Origin: an uncultured Oscillospiraceae bacterium
Lineage (GTDB): Bacteria; Bacillota; Clostridia; Oscillospirales; Oscillospiraceae
DNA: 5,667 bases
Assembly (NCBI GenBank): GCA_934572325.1
Contig: CAKTKT010000076.1
Span: 1 to 5,667 of the forward strand
Direction of reading: 5' to 3'
Under the pieces are notes generated by a model. The model had not been told where the DNA came from. It ran no database searches and was given only the letters and a program-made list of their open reading frames with translations. Shown here in pieces: positions 1 through 5,341 of this stretch (positions within the stretch are counted from its first letter, which is position 1; each line of letters begins with the position of its first letter). The position numbers were made by a program, and so were the translations under genes.

Positions 1-750
1 GCCGGCGAGAAGGGCTCGAAGATCGGCGAGTGGATCAACTGCATGAACGACGTCGTCATGAAGATCATGATGATGATTATTCAGTTCACGCCCTACGGCG
101 TGTTCTGCCTGATGGCGAACGTTGTCGCCGTGAACGGTCCGTCCGTCGTCGGCACACTCGCCCTCGTCATCGGCGTTGCCTACATCGCCTATATCATCCA
201 CGTCGTCATTGTGTACGGTCTGAGCGTGAAGTTCCTCAGCGGCATGAGCCCGATCGCCTTCTTCAAGGGTCTCGCTCCCGCCATGATCTGCGCGTTCACC
301 ACCACCTCCTCCAACGCGACCCTCCCGCTGAACATCGAGTGCTGCAACAAGATGGGCGCAGAGCCGGAGATAAGCTCCTTCGTTCTCCCCCTCGGCGCGA
401 CCATCAACATGGACGGCACGGCGATATATCAGGCGGTCTGCGCGGTGTTTATCGCGTGCTGCTACGGTATCGACCTCACCCTCGCCCAGATGGCGATGAT
501 CGTCCTCACCGCCACCCTCGCCTCCGTCGGCACGGCGGGCGTATCCGGCGCGGGCATGATCATGCTGGCAATGGTTCTGACCTCCGTGGGTCTGCCGGTA
601 GAGGGCATTGCGATAATCGCGGGCGTGGACAAGCTCTTCGACATGGGGCGCACCACCCTCAACATCACCGGCGACGCCACCTGCGCAATGTGGGTCTCCA
701 AGCTCGAGCGCAACAAGAAGGCGCGCGCCGAGGCGAAGGCGAACGCATAA
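1..750 (+). CDS. Dicarboxylate/amino acid:cation symporter (DAACS/SLC1 family), 5'-truncated by window edge
   Basis: The reading frame is open from base 1, so the start lies outside the window and 249 C-terminal residues remain of a protein usually 400-450 long. The family is an inner-membrane elevator-type carrier that couples Na+ or H+ influx to uptake of glutamate, aspartate or C4-dicarboxylates. Visible hallmarks, numbered in this fragment, are the Ser/Thr-rich HP1 tip TTSSNATLP (about residues 100-108), the TM7 cation motif NMDGT (136-140), the HP2 loop rich in Gly/Ala (about 175-185), and the TM8 signature DMGRTTLNITGD (214-225). Against GltPh these give equivalents of D390, D394, R397, N401 and D405, all present. 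The Arg (R217) normally selects an acidic side chain, so an acidic amino acid or dicarboxylate is more likely than a neutral substrate; the exact substrate is inferred. The gene ends in TAA and is followed 50 bases later by an intrinsic terminator, so it is the last gene of its transcript. Confidence 0.95.
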   Translation, partial: AGEKGSKIGEWINCMNDVVMKIMMMIIQFTPYGVFCLMANVVAVNGPSVVGTLALVIGVAYIAYIIHVVIVYGLSVKFLSGMSPIAFFKGLAPAMICAFTTTSSNATLPLNIECCNKMGAEPEISSFVLPLGATINMDGTAIYQAVCAVFIACCYGIDLTLAQMAMIVLTATLASVGTAGVSGAGMIMLAMVLTSVGLPVEGIAIIAGVDKLFDMGRTTLNITGDATCAMWVSKLERNKKARAEAKANA

Positions 751-800
751 AGTACTCGGAAACGAAAAAATTTCTGGAATATCGCAACTTGCACTGCTAT

Positions 801-836
801 AATAATAGCCGCAGAGAGATCTGCGGCTGTTATTTT
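801..836 (+). terminator. Rho-independent terminator after the symporter gene
   Basis: A perfect 9-bp stem AGCCGCAGA/TCTGCGGCT (807-815/820-828) closes a GAGA tetraloop. It is extended by an A/T stem to about 15 bp and ends in the T-rich TTATTTT. The A-rich left arm means it could also work on the opposite strand. It sits 50 bases after the symporter stop codon. Confidence 0.9.
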
Positions 837-841
837 CATAT

Positions 842-1213
842 TCTGCTAAGGTTATTACAGCAGAAGCATACTATCTCTTAGGAAGCGAACATTTTTCTGG
901 TTGCCAATCATAACGGGAATGTCGGCAAGATACGGAGGGAATTTCGGCACAGATACATATTCTCTTTTCGTTTCAGCCTAGTGCACTGCTTATGTCAATG
1001 GTTGTGCATCTTGATCGTATCAAGTCAAGCTCTTGCAAGTGCTGCGGCAAAACTAGCCGCAGGGCAACCTCGACAAAAAACTCTCAGCTTCAGCCATTAA
1101 GACTACGGCTGAGATTAAGTCAGAAAAGAGTAATTCATAGTTAGCAACATGGAGCTGGAACAGCTCCAGTTTTTGCGGCTTTTCTGCCCGATTTTTCAAC
1201 GGTTGTGAGAAAT
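842..1213. other. Intergenic stretch without a supported gene; several stem-loops
   Basis: No reading frame here has both a plausible start with ribosome-binding site and useful length. The stretch holds a run of short inverted repeats: TTCTGCT/AGCAGAA (841-847/859-865), CTTGAT/ATCAAG (1010-1015/1019-1024), CTGCGGC/GCCGCAG (1042-1048/1056-1062), and TCTCAGC/GCTGAGA (1082-1088/1108-1114), which competes with CAGCC/GGCTG inside it. The last hairpin before the IS is terminator-like and is listed separately. The base composition is more AT-rich than the symporter gene. Confidence 0.6.
1150..1175 (+). terminator. Terminator-like hairpin upstream of the insertion sequence
   Basis: The stem TGGAGCTG/CAGCTCCA (1150-1157/1161-1168, 8 bp, loop GAA) is followed by GTTTTTG. 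It is a compact intrinsic terminator for rightward transcription, and it lies just outside the left end of the IS. It would limit read-through into the transposase, or it could end an unrecognised short RNA from the preceding stem-loop region. Confidence 0.65.
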
Positions 1214-1242
1214 GTGCTGTTCATGCTTGATATGAACAGCAC
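1214..1242. repeat. Perfect 11-bp palindrome at the left IS boundary
   Basis: GTGCTGTTCAT (1214-1224) and ATGAACAGCAC (1232-1242) are exact reverse complements around a 7-base loop. The right arm is the outer tip of the IS left inverted repeat. The left arm lies outside the proposed IS end at 1233 and may be a relic of another IS end, or may simply form a protective hairpin. Confidence 0.7.
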
Positions 1243-1257
1243 CCCATTTGTTAGACA
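1233..1257 (+). repeat. IS left terminal inverted repeat (IRL)
   Basis: The sequence begins TGAACAGCACCCC and ends GTTAGACA. It has the TG tip and the inner GTTAGACA block of IS150-group ends. It shares the outer TGAA and inner GTTAGACAA with the reverse complement of 3403-3426; the middle differs and one base is extra, so the pair is imperfect. The start at 1233 is chosen from the TG tip and could be off by a few bases. Confidence 0.7.
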
Positions 1258-1292
1258 AGTATGATAAAATACCTGTACTAAGAAATGGGGTG
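1240..1292 (+). promoter_or_regulatory. Inverted repeat able to hide the orfA ribosome-binding site
   Basis: CACCCCATTT (1240-1249) is the exact reverse complement of AAATGGGGTG (1283-1292), and the latter contains the orfA Shine-Dalgarno GGGGTG. The left arm lies upstream of the likely internal promoter (extended -10 at 1262-1270). Only transcripts entering from outside would carry both arms and fold the RBS into a 10-bp stem. This matches the known strategy of IS10 and IS50 against activation by impinging transcription. The pairing is seen; the role is inferred. Confidence 0.6.
1262..1270 (+). promoter_or_regulatory. Probable extended -10 promoter of the transposase genes
   Basis: TGATAAAAT is an extended -10 (TGn followed by TAAAAT, 5 of 6 consensus bases). 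An overlapping alternative is TATGAT at 1260-1265. No good -35 exists at 16-18 bases, so the promoter looks weak and dependent on the TGn extension. Transcription would start near 1277, about 23 bases before orfA. Confidence 0.5.
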
Positions 1293-1299
1293 TTAAACT

Positions 1300-1653
1300 A
1301 TGTCAAAGGGAGCTCCGAACAAACGGTATACGCTGGAATTCAAGAAGCTGGTTGTAGAAACCATGATGAAAGAAAAGTTGAGTTACCGCGAAGCAGCGAG
1401 ACAGTTTGAAGTAAGCAGTGACACTCGGGTCAGAGACTGGGAACGGATCTATCTGACCGAAGGTCCGGAAGGGTTAGCCATCGAATGGCGCGGTCGCGGC
1501 AGTAAGAACCGTCCGCCAAAGCAGCTGCCGAAGGAGGTAGAGGAAGATTTGCTGGCAGAGGTTCAGCGGCTACGCGCGGAGAATGATTACCTAAAAAACT
1601 TGCAAGCCTTGGTTTTGGAAGACGAGCGACGCCGGCGCAAAAAACACTGGTAG
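1300..1653 (+). CDS. IS3-family transposase OrfA (helix-turn-helix subunit)
   Basis: This 117-residue protein is the DNA-binding part of the transposase and recognises the IS ends. Residues about 12-52 form a helix-turn-helix of the HTH_28/IS150 InsJ type (YREAARQFEVSS is the core). The motif YLTEGPEGL follows, and then a basic linker with RGRGSKNRP. A leucine-zipper-like coiled coil spans about 84-106 with heptad residues L84, L91, L98 and V105, used in this family for multimerisation. The start ATG is preceded at 7 bases by GGGGTG. The last codons run over C AAA AAA C (1638-1645), where ribosomes can slip -1 to make the OrfAB fusion. OrfA itself appears intact, so it could still be made and could act as a repressor of transposition even though OrfB is broken. 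Confidence 0.92.
   Translation: MSKGAPNKRYTLEFKKLVVETMMKEKLSYREAARQFEVSSDTRVRDWERIYLTEGPEGLAIEWRGRGSKNRPPKQLPKEVEEDLLAEVQRLRAENDYLKNLQALVLEDERRRRKKHW
1638..1645 (+). promoter_or_regulatory. Putative programmed -1 frameshift site joining orfA to orfB
   Basis: OrfA reads CGC AAA AAA CAC TGG TAG here. OrfB is open in the -1 frame, reading CAA AAA ACA CTG GTA. The A6 run lets the lysine tRNA re-pair on AAA after a one-base backward slip, as known for IS3-family elements. Only the A-site codon re-pairs perfectly (the heptamer is C AAA AAA), and no clear downstream stimulatory stem is seen. Confidence 0.65.
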
Positions 1654-1946
1654 TTCAGAAGCTAAGGCAAAAACACGCACTCAACATTCTTCTCTCAATC
1701 GCTCAACTGCCCCGTGCAACCTTCTACTATCATTTGAAGCAGATGCAGAAAGAAGACAAATATGCATCTGTTAAGGAAGAAATCACAGCGATTTACCACG
1801 AAAACAAAGGCAGATATGGCTATCGGCGTGTAACGGCGGAGCTTCGTAGCCGAAATATGCTTTTGAACCACAAGACTGTCCAGCGGCTCATAAAGGAGCT
1901 GGGGCTGGTCTGCCGTGTCAGAATGAAAAAATATCACTCTTATAAG

Positions 1947-2106
1947 GTAAACGCTGATTAAAGGCGTCAGATGGCTGAACGCGAGAATTATTAGACTAAT
2001 AAAATGAGCTTTTTACAGGAATACTTTGTGTATTTCAAAAAAAGCTCATGAAATTAGACGGAGAATTGTCCGTTCAGACGCTGACAGCCATTTATTCAGC
2101 GGTTAC
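1947..2106. mobile_element. 160-bp MITE inserted in orfB
   Basis: The ends are long imperfect inverted repeats, 1947-1981 and 2071-2106. The left begins GTAAACGCTGATTAAA and the reverse complement of the right begins GTAACCGCTGAATAAA. Both continue through GTCAG and finish with CTGAACG. The interior has an exact 11-bp inverted repeat (2004-2014/2039-2049, ATGAGCTTTTT) with a smaller stem in its loop, so nearly the whole element folds into one hairpin. TAAG flanks both sides (1943-1946, 2107-2110); a following G on each side makes a 5-bp repeat possible. Excision of one TAAG plus the element restores the transposase frame. It encodes nothing and would need a transposase supplied in trans. The GTAA tips are like those of IS66-family ends, but that family usually duplicates 8 bp, so the parent is uncertain. 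Confidence 0.9.
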
Positions 2107-2659
2107 TAAGGGGAAAGTGGGTAGAATCGCACCAAATTTGCTGAATCGGGATTTTCATGCGGACAAGCCGAACCAGAAATGGGTCACGGATGTGACGGAG
2201 TTCAGCCTGTTCGGAAAAAAGCTCTATCTGTCCCCGATTCTGGATCTGTACAGCAGCGATCTGGTCAGCTACGCAATCTCAGAGCGTCCTGTGCTCAGCA
2301 TGGTAATGACCATGCTGAACGAGGCATTTGCAAAGATTCCAGATGGTACAAACCTCATTCTTCACTCAGACCAGGGCTGGCAGTACCAACACAAGCAGTA
2401 TCAGCGGATGCTCCGCGAGAAAGGCATCCGGCAGAGCATGAGCCGCAAGGGGAACTGTCTGGACAACGCAGTGATAGAAAATTTCTTTGGGCTGCTCAAA
2501 AGCGAACTGCTGTATTTGCAGCAGTTCCGCTCCATGGAACACTTCAAACTGGAACTGATCGAATATCTGGATTACTACAATAACCGTAGGATCAAGGCAA
2601 AACTGAAGGGCTTGCCGCCTGCGATTCACAGACAGCAAGCCCTCTCGGCAGCTTGAACA

Positions 2660-2676
2660 ATTTCTATTAAAAATAT
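2660..2676 (+). repeat. 17-bp direct repeat, copy 1, where IS homology stops
   Basis: ATTTCTATTAAAAATAT just after the orfB stop recurs at 3385-3401 with one difference (A to G). In the second copy it runs straight into an IS150-type right end; here it runs into unrelated sequence. Confidence 0.8.
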
Positions 2677-2718
2677 ATAGAGAGAACAAAAAACCTAGGA
2701 ATCATGCGCTTCTTGCGG

Positions 2719-2770
2719 GAACGCGCCGCGAAATTTGCAACACATTTGCAACGCGGCGCGTTTTTGTTTT
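2719..2770 (+). terminator. Rho-independent terminator downstream of the IS genes
   Basis: The exact 10-bp GC-rich stem ACGCGCCGCG/CGCGGCGCGT (2721-2730/2752-2761) is followed by TTTTGTTTT. The loop holds two copies of TTGCAA (2735-2740, 2746-2751) that can extend the hairpin. Its high GC contrasts with the IS and suggests it belongs to host sequence, as the 3' end of a lost or interrupted gene. Confidence 0.85.
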
Positions 2771-3124
2771 ACCTGTCGGCGCGGGGCTGTGCAACATACG
2801 CCTTGGCTGGGCGCTACCGACCAGAGCTATATGCTTGCACAGACATGGTATCTCAGCGGCAGTTACTTGACAGACTCACAGCGCAAAGGCTATCAGTTCC
2901 TGCTCGACAAGGAGCAGCGTGAAGAGGTCAACTATATCTACCGCACAATATTCCCCAATTACTTCGTCGAGATGGCGAACACCGACGAGTGGTGGTACGC
3001 CGAGTCCATAGACGAGAAGCTTGGTATGCTCAAGAAAGTGCACGACAGCTCTACCGCCGAGGCGCGTGCAATTGCGCAGATGCGGTTGCGTAATGCAGGC
3101 GTACAGTCCGTACCCAAGCAGTAA
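2771..3124 (+). pseudogene. 3' fragment of an unrecognised gene
   Basis: The reading frame ends at TAA 3122-3124, with a strong terminator 20 bases later, so the 3' end looks genuine. The convincing protein part is from about 2811 (TDQSYMLAQTWYLSGSYL...) to the end, about 104 residues. It is hydrophilic, with aromatic clusters (NYIYRTIFPNYF, DEWWYAE) and a helical tail (STAEARAIAQMRLRNAG). It has no membrane segment and no motif I recognise. No start fits: the in-frame ATG at 2735 lies inside the terminator loop and the one at 2831 has no Shine-Dalgarno, so I read it as a gene that lost its 5' part. A complete small gene starting at 2831 is the alternative. No function is assigned. Confidence 0.5.
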
Positions 3125-3143
3125 CTCCCCCAATAACGTAGAG

Positions 3144-3183
3144 AAGACCCGATGAGTTTGAACATCTCATCGGGTCTTTTTTT
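3144..3183 (+). terminator. Strong Rho-independent terminator
   Basis: A 13-bp stem (AAGACCCGATGAG/CTCATCGGGTCTT, 3144-3156/3166-3178) with a 9-base loop ends in seven T. It follows the stop codon of the preceding gene fragment by 20 bases and marks that fragment as the true end of a former transcription unit. Confidence 0.93.
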
Positions 3184-3384
3184 GTCGTCCGGCAGACACG
3201 TATTTAATCAAATATTATCGAAAAAAATTTTTGTTGTGTGCAACACTGTGCAACACAAATGTGGCTAAAACGTGATAAAAGCAATCAAAATGACAGTTGC
3301 GTACCGTCGGTAGCGATACCCCGCAACCGTTGAAAACACTCATGTTTTTCGAGACCGACAAACTCGAAGGCGGTTGAATCATAT
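3184..3384. other. AT-rich intergenic spacer with tandem 10-bp repeats
   Basis: No gene is supported. The spacer contains an exact tandem pair of TGTGCAACAC (3237-3256), a small palindrome TACCGTCGGTA (3302-3312), and mostly AT-rich sequence leading into the IS right-end relic. No promoter pair with good spacing was found. Confidence 0.6.
3237..3256. repeat. Tandem TGTGCAACAC x2
   Basis: There are two exact, abutting 10-bp copies, one helical turn apart. TGTGCAACA also occurs at 2788-2796, and a one-mismatch copy TTTGCAACAC lies in the terminator loop at 2734-2743, so the word occurs on both sides of the gene fragment. Confidence 0.7.
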
Positions 3385-3426
3385 ATTTCTATTAAGAATA
3401 TTTGTCTAACTTTTTAGGTCACTTCA
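3385..3426 (+). repeat. Displaced IS150-type right end (IRR)
   Basis: After the 17-bp repeat (copy 2, 3385-3401) comes TTTGTCTAAC, then TTTTTAGGTCACTTCA ending at 3426. The reverse complement begins TGAAGTGACC and ends AAAAGTTAGACAAA, which fits the IS150-group pattern with a TG tip. It is oriented as the right end of an element whose genes read rightward, as the IS at 1233 does. The next three bases (ATA, 3427-3429) equal the three bases before 1233, as a 3-bp target duplication would. Confidence 0.72.
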
Positions 3427-3454
3427 ATATAGTGCTGTGTTCTTTGACAGGCTG

Positions 3455-3484
3455 GAAACGGCATGACCGAGGTCATGCCGTTTC
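3455..3484 (-). terminator. Perfect 14-bp hairpin after the LRR gene, possible terminator
   Basis: GAAACGGCATGACC (3455-3468) and GGTCATGCCGTTTC (3471-3484) are exact inverted repeats. It lies 22 bases beyond the stop codon of the minus-strand LRR gene. There is no T run beyond the CGTTTC arm in either direction, so termination may be weak, or the hairpin may protect the 3' end. Confidence 0.6.
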
Positions 3485-3506
3485 TGCGAATATACAATAA
3501 TATGGT

Positions 3507-5171
3507 TCACGGCTTGCCGGTGGCGTCGTCGGTCTTGCCGTAGTACATTCCGGCGTACTCCTCGGGGGCGGGGCGCTCGCACTTGGGGTCGAGCCAGTAG
3601 AAGCTGTACTCCTGATAGTTGTAGCCAAGCTGCTCGCGCAGCTTCTCGTGCCGCTCCACCCAGTGATATGTGGCGTTGTTCTCGTCGTACCAGGTGTAGC
3701 GCCATGCGTCGCCCTGCGCCTCGGCGGAGGCGGTGCTTATCTTGCAGTTGGTGGCGCGCTTTTGCATCTCGGCAACCTGCTCGGCGGGGATGGGGGTCAG
3801 CGTGCCGATCCACAGGCGCTCCAGCCCCGTCAGGGAGTAGAGCGGGGATATGTCCGTGAGGTTGGGAAGGTTGGAGATGTTGAGATGGCGCAGCTCCGTC
3901 AGTCCGGAGAGCGGGGAAAGATCCGTCACGTTCGTGGTGAATATCTCAAGATACTCCAGCTTCGGGCAGCTCGCCAGCGGGGAAATGTCGGACAAGGGGT
4001 TCATGGCGATGATGAACACCTCAAGCTCGGGCATACTCTGCACGAAGCTGATATTGTATATCATCTCGTTGTGACCGAGATCGACATACTTTGCCCTTGT
4101 GCAGTATTTGAGCTTATCGACCTCCTCGTCGTAGAGCACGCCGCCGACGGACGGGCGCGAGGCGAGGATGCGCTCCGTGTCGGTGCGGACGCTGTAGCAC
4201 GTGCCGAACCATATCCGCCACACCACGTCGATCTCCGGAAACTGCTCGCGTATCTGCTGCATACGCTCGTTGCCGAGCGGCGCGGCGACGCCGCCGTCGT
4301 CCATGTCGAGCGTTCTGCACCTATAAAGCGCGCCGAGCGCCGCAACGACGGCGTCGCCGTTGTCGTCTATCTCGGTCTTGCTGAGGTCAATGGTCTCGTC
4401 GGCGAGGGAGAAGGACTTGCCGTAGAGCGTGAAGGAGTAGTCAAAATCCGCCTGCGGACAGGCTTTTTCCAGCGCGGCGATCTCCTCCCACGTCAGCTTG
4501 CAGCCGTTTTCGTCGCCGAGCGCGACGGAGGAGAGCGCGCTCATGCAGGGGAGATAGGCGGTCAGCTCCGCCGCGGCGGCGGAGTCGATGCCCGTCAGAT
4601 CGAGCGAGGTCGTGTCGAGCGAGCAGTCGATGCCGCCGACGGTGAAGGAGTAGGAGAAGCTGACGTCGGGGTGCGCGGCGGCGAGGGCTTGCAGCGTGTC
4701 CGCGCCGAGCGCCGTGTCGCCGCTGTTACCAAGGTCGATAGACTTGACGGCGGGCAGCTTCGCCAGCGCCTCCATGTACGTGTCGAGCGAGGCGCTGTCA
4801 ACGCCCGCGAGGCTCACGCTTTCCGCGTGATTGTCCACACGTGTTCCGTCCGGCAGGGCGACGTCATAGGTCACGTCAACATTCGGGTGCGCCTGCGCCC
4901 AGGCGATTATCTCATCCGTGCAGCCGCTCCCGCGGAAGTCCGCCGTGCGCAGCGCGGTGAAGCCGATGAGCTTTGCCGTCTCCCCGTCGTGCAGGACGAC
5001 GGCAAGGTTTATCGTATCGTTTTTGAACGTGCCCTCCTCAAGGGCGACGGAATGTGTCACGGCAGCGGCGACGTCGCTGAAAGAGATGCCCCACAGCCAT
5101 GAGGCGCTGCATATAACGAGGAACAGCATGTATACGGTCACGCACAGCCCTGCGAGCCTTTTGCCCTTCAT
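3507..5171 (-). CDS. Membrane-anchored or secreted leucine-rich-repeat protein
   Basis: This is a 554-residue protein. The start at 5171 is chosen because GGAGG lies 8 bases upstream (5180-5184) and the product begins with a basic MKGKR followed by a hydrophobic stretch (about residues 6-29), an uncleaved anchor or signal peptide. There is no lipobox at C21. The open frame continues upstream to 5348, but that part is promoter DNA. Residues about 75-340 form four degenerate units of about 72 residues, each marked by HPNVDVTYDV (95), HPDVSFSYSF (167), CPQADFDYSF (238) or FPEIDVVWRI (311). Residues about 360-457 are 22-residue SDS22/internalin-like LRRs with the LSDISPL, VTDLSPL and LTDISPL pattern. 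A Trp/Tyr-rich tail follows (about 488-545, including YTWYDENNATYHW). There is no LPXTG sorting signal. LRR proteins bind other proteins, so an outward-facing binding or scaffold role is inferred; no enzyme motif is seen. The gene is monocistronic, GC-rich and host-like in codon use. Confidence 0.9.
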   Translation of the reverse strand: MKGKRLAGLCVTVYMLFLVICSASWLWGISFSDVAAAVTHSVALEEGTFKNDTINLAVVLHDGETAKLIGFTALRTADFRGSGCTDEIIAWAQAHPNVDVTYDVALPDGTRVDNHAESVSLAGVDSASLDTYMEALAKLPAVKSIDLGNSGDTALGADTLQALAAAHPDVSFSYSFTVGGIDCSLDTTSLDLTGIDSAAAAELTAYLPCMSALSSVALGDENGCKLTWEEIAALEKACPQADFDYSFTLYGKSFSLADETIDLSKTEIDDNGDAVVAALGALYRCRTLDMDDGGVAAPLGNERMQQIREQFPEIDVVWRIWFGTCYSVRTDTERILASRPSVGGVLYDEEVDKLKYCTRAKYVDLGHNEMIYNISFVQSMPELEVFIIAMNPLSDISPLASCPKLEYLEIFTTNVTDLSPLSGLTELRHLNISNLPNLTDISPLYSLTGLERLWIGTLTPIPAEQVAEMQKRATNCKISTASAEAQGDAWRYTWYDENNATYHWVERHEKLREQLGYNYQEYSFYWLDPKCERPAPEEYAGMYYGKTDDATGKP

Positions 5172-5226
5172 CGGCGAAACCTCCGATAAGCTCTGAAAAT
5201 TTGATGAGAAGTATATAGCAGTGACA

Positions 5227-5255
5227 AGTATATCATCGCACGTGTTTTTTTTCAA
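5227..5255 (-). promoter_or_regulatory. Sigma-A-type promoter of the LRR gene
   Basis: On the minus strand, TTGAAA (5255-5250) and TATACT (5232-5227) are separated by 17 bases, each close to consensus. Transcription would start near 5220, giving a leader of about 50 bases before the ATG at 5171. Confidence 0.75.
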
Positions 5256-5341
5256 GCCGCGGCGGGGAGAAAATGTACCTGCCGCAGGGCGGGGAGCGCC
5301 GCGCGGACGCAAAAAATCTGCGGCAAATTTCAAAAAAACTA

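Larger units (their letters stand above)
1638..2656 (+). pseudogene. IS3-family transposase OrfB (DDE integrase core), split by a MITE
   Basis: OrfB supplies the catalytic rve integrase domain and is normally made as an OrfAB fusion; here that fusion would have been about 397 residues. The first part runs in frame from the slippery site (TLVVQKLRQKH...) through ATFYYHL, the HTH_21-like NKGRYGYRRV and NHKTVQRL, to MKKYHSYK at 1946. A 160-bp MITE plus a 4-bp duplication then adds a stop codon (1959-1961) and shifts the frame. The second part resumes at 2111 as GKVGRIAPNLL. Joining 1946 to 2111 gives SYKGKVGR in one frame, so the break is clearly secondary. The catalytic triad is present: D in WVTDVTE (codon 2189), D in LHSDQGWQ (2369) and E in VIENFFG (2477), with D-35-E spacing. 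The C-terminus (YYNNRRIKAKLKG) is complete. An ATG at 2048 inside the MITE opens the second part but has no RBS. The copy should not transpose by itself. Confidence 0.92.
1233..2676 (+). mobile_element. IS3-family (IS150-group) insertion sequence, transposase interrupted, right end missing or displaced
   Basis: The element has the layout of its family: a TG-starting left inverted repeat, orfA with a helix-turn-helix, a putative -1 frameshift site, and orfB with a DD(35)E integrase core. OrfB is split by a 160-bp MITE. Recognisable IS sequence stops at about 2676, some 20 bases after the orfB stop, and the terminal inverted repeat expected there is absent. A matching IS150-type right end lies at 3385-3426. 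If that is the true right end, the ancestral IS without the two insertions would be about 1.3 kb, a normal size. The element is less GC-rich than the flanking host genes. Confidence 0.88.

Noticed and set aside
30..881. 283-residue open frame overlapping the symporter gene
   Set aside because: The Arg/His-rich translation is an out-of-frame reading of the symporter, and it runs through the terminator.
992..1144. 50-codon open frame with CKCCGK in the intergenic region
   Set aside because: There is no Shine-Dalgarno before the ATG, it is short, and it overlaps several stem-loops; not enough to call a gene.
2048..2656. The second orfB part as an independent gene starting at 2048
   Set aside because: The ATG and the first 21 codons come from the MITE and there is no ribosome-binding site; the rest is the C-terminal part of the interrupted transposase.
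3237..3256. Tandem repeats as the start of a CRISPR array
   Set aside because: The 10-bp units abut with no spacers, and there are no cas genes in the window.
3648..5102. 484-residue plus-strand open frame opposite the LRR gene
   Set aside because: It is a shadow of a GC-rich gene: Arg/Gly/Val-rich with no domain pattern, whereas the minus-strand frame has an RBS, signal segment and LRRs.
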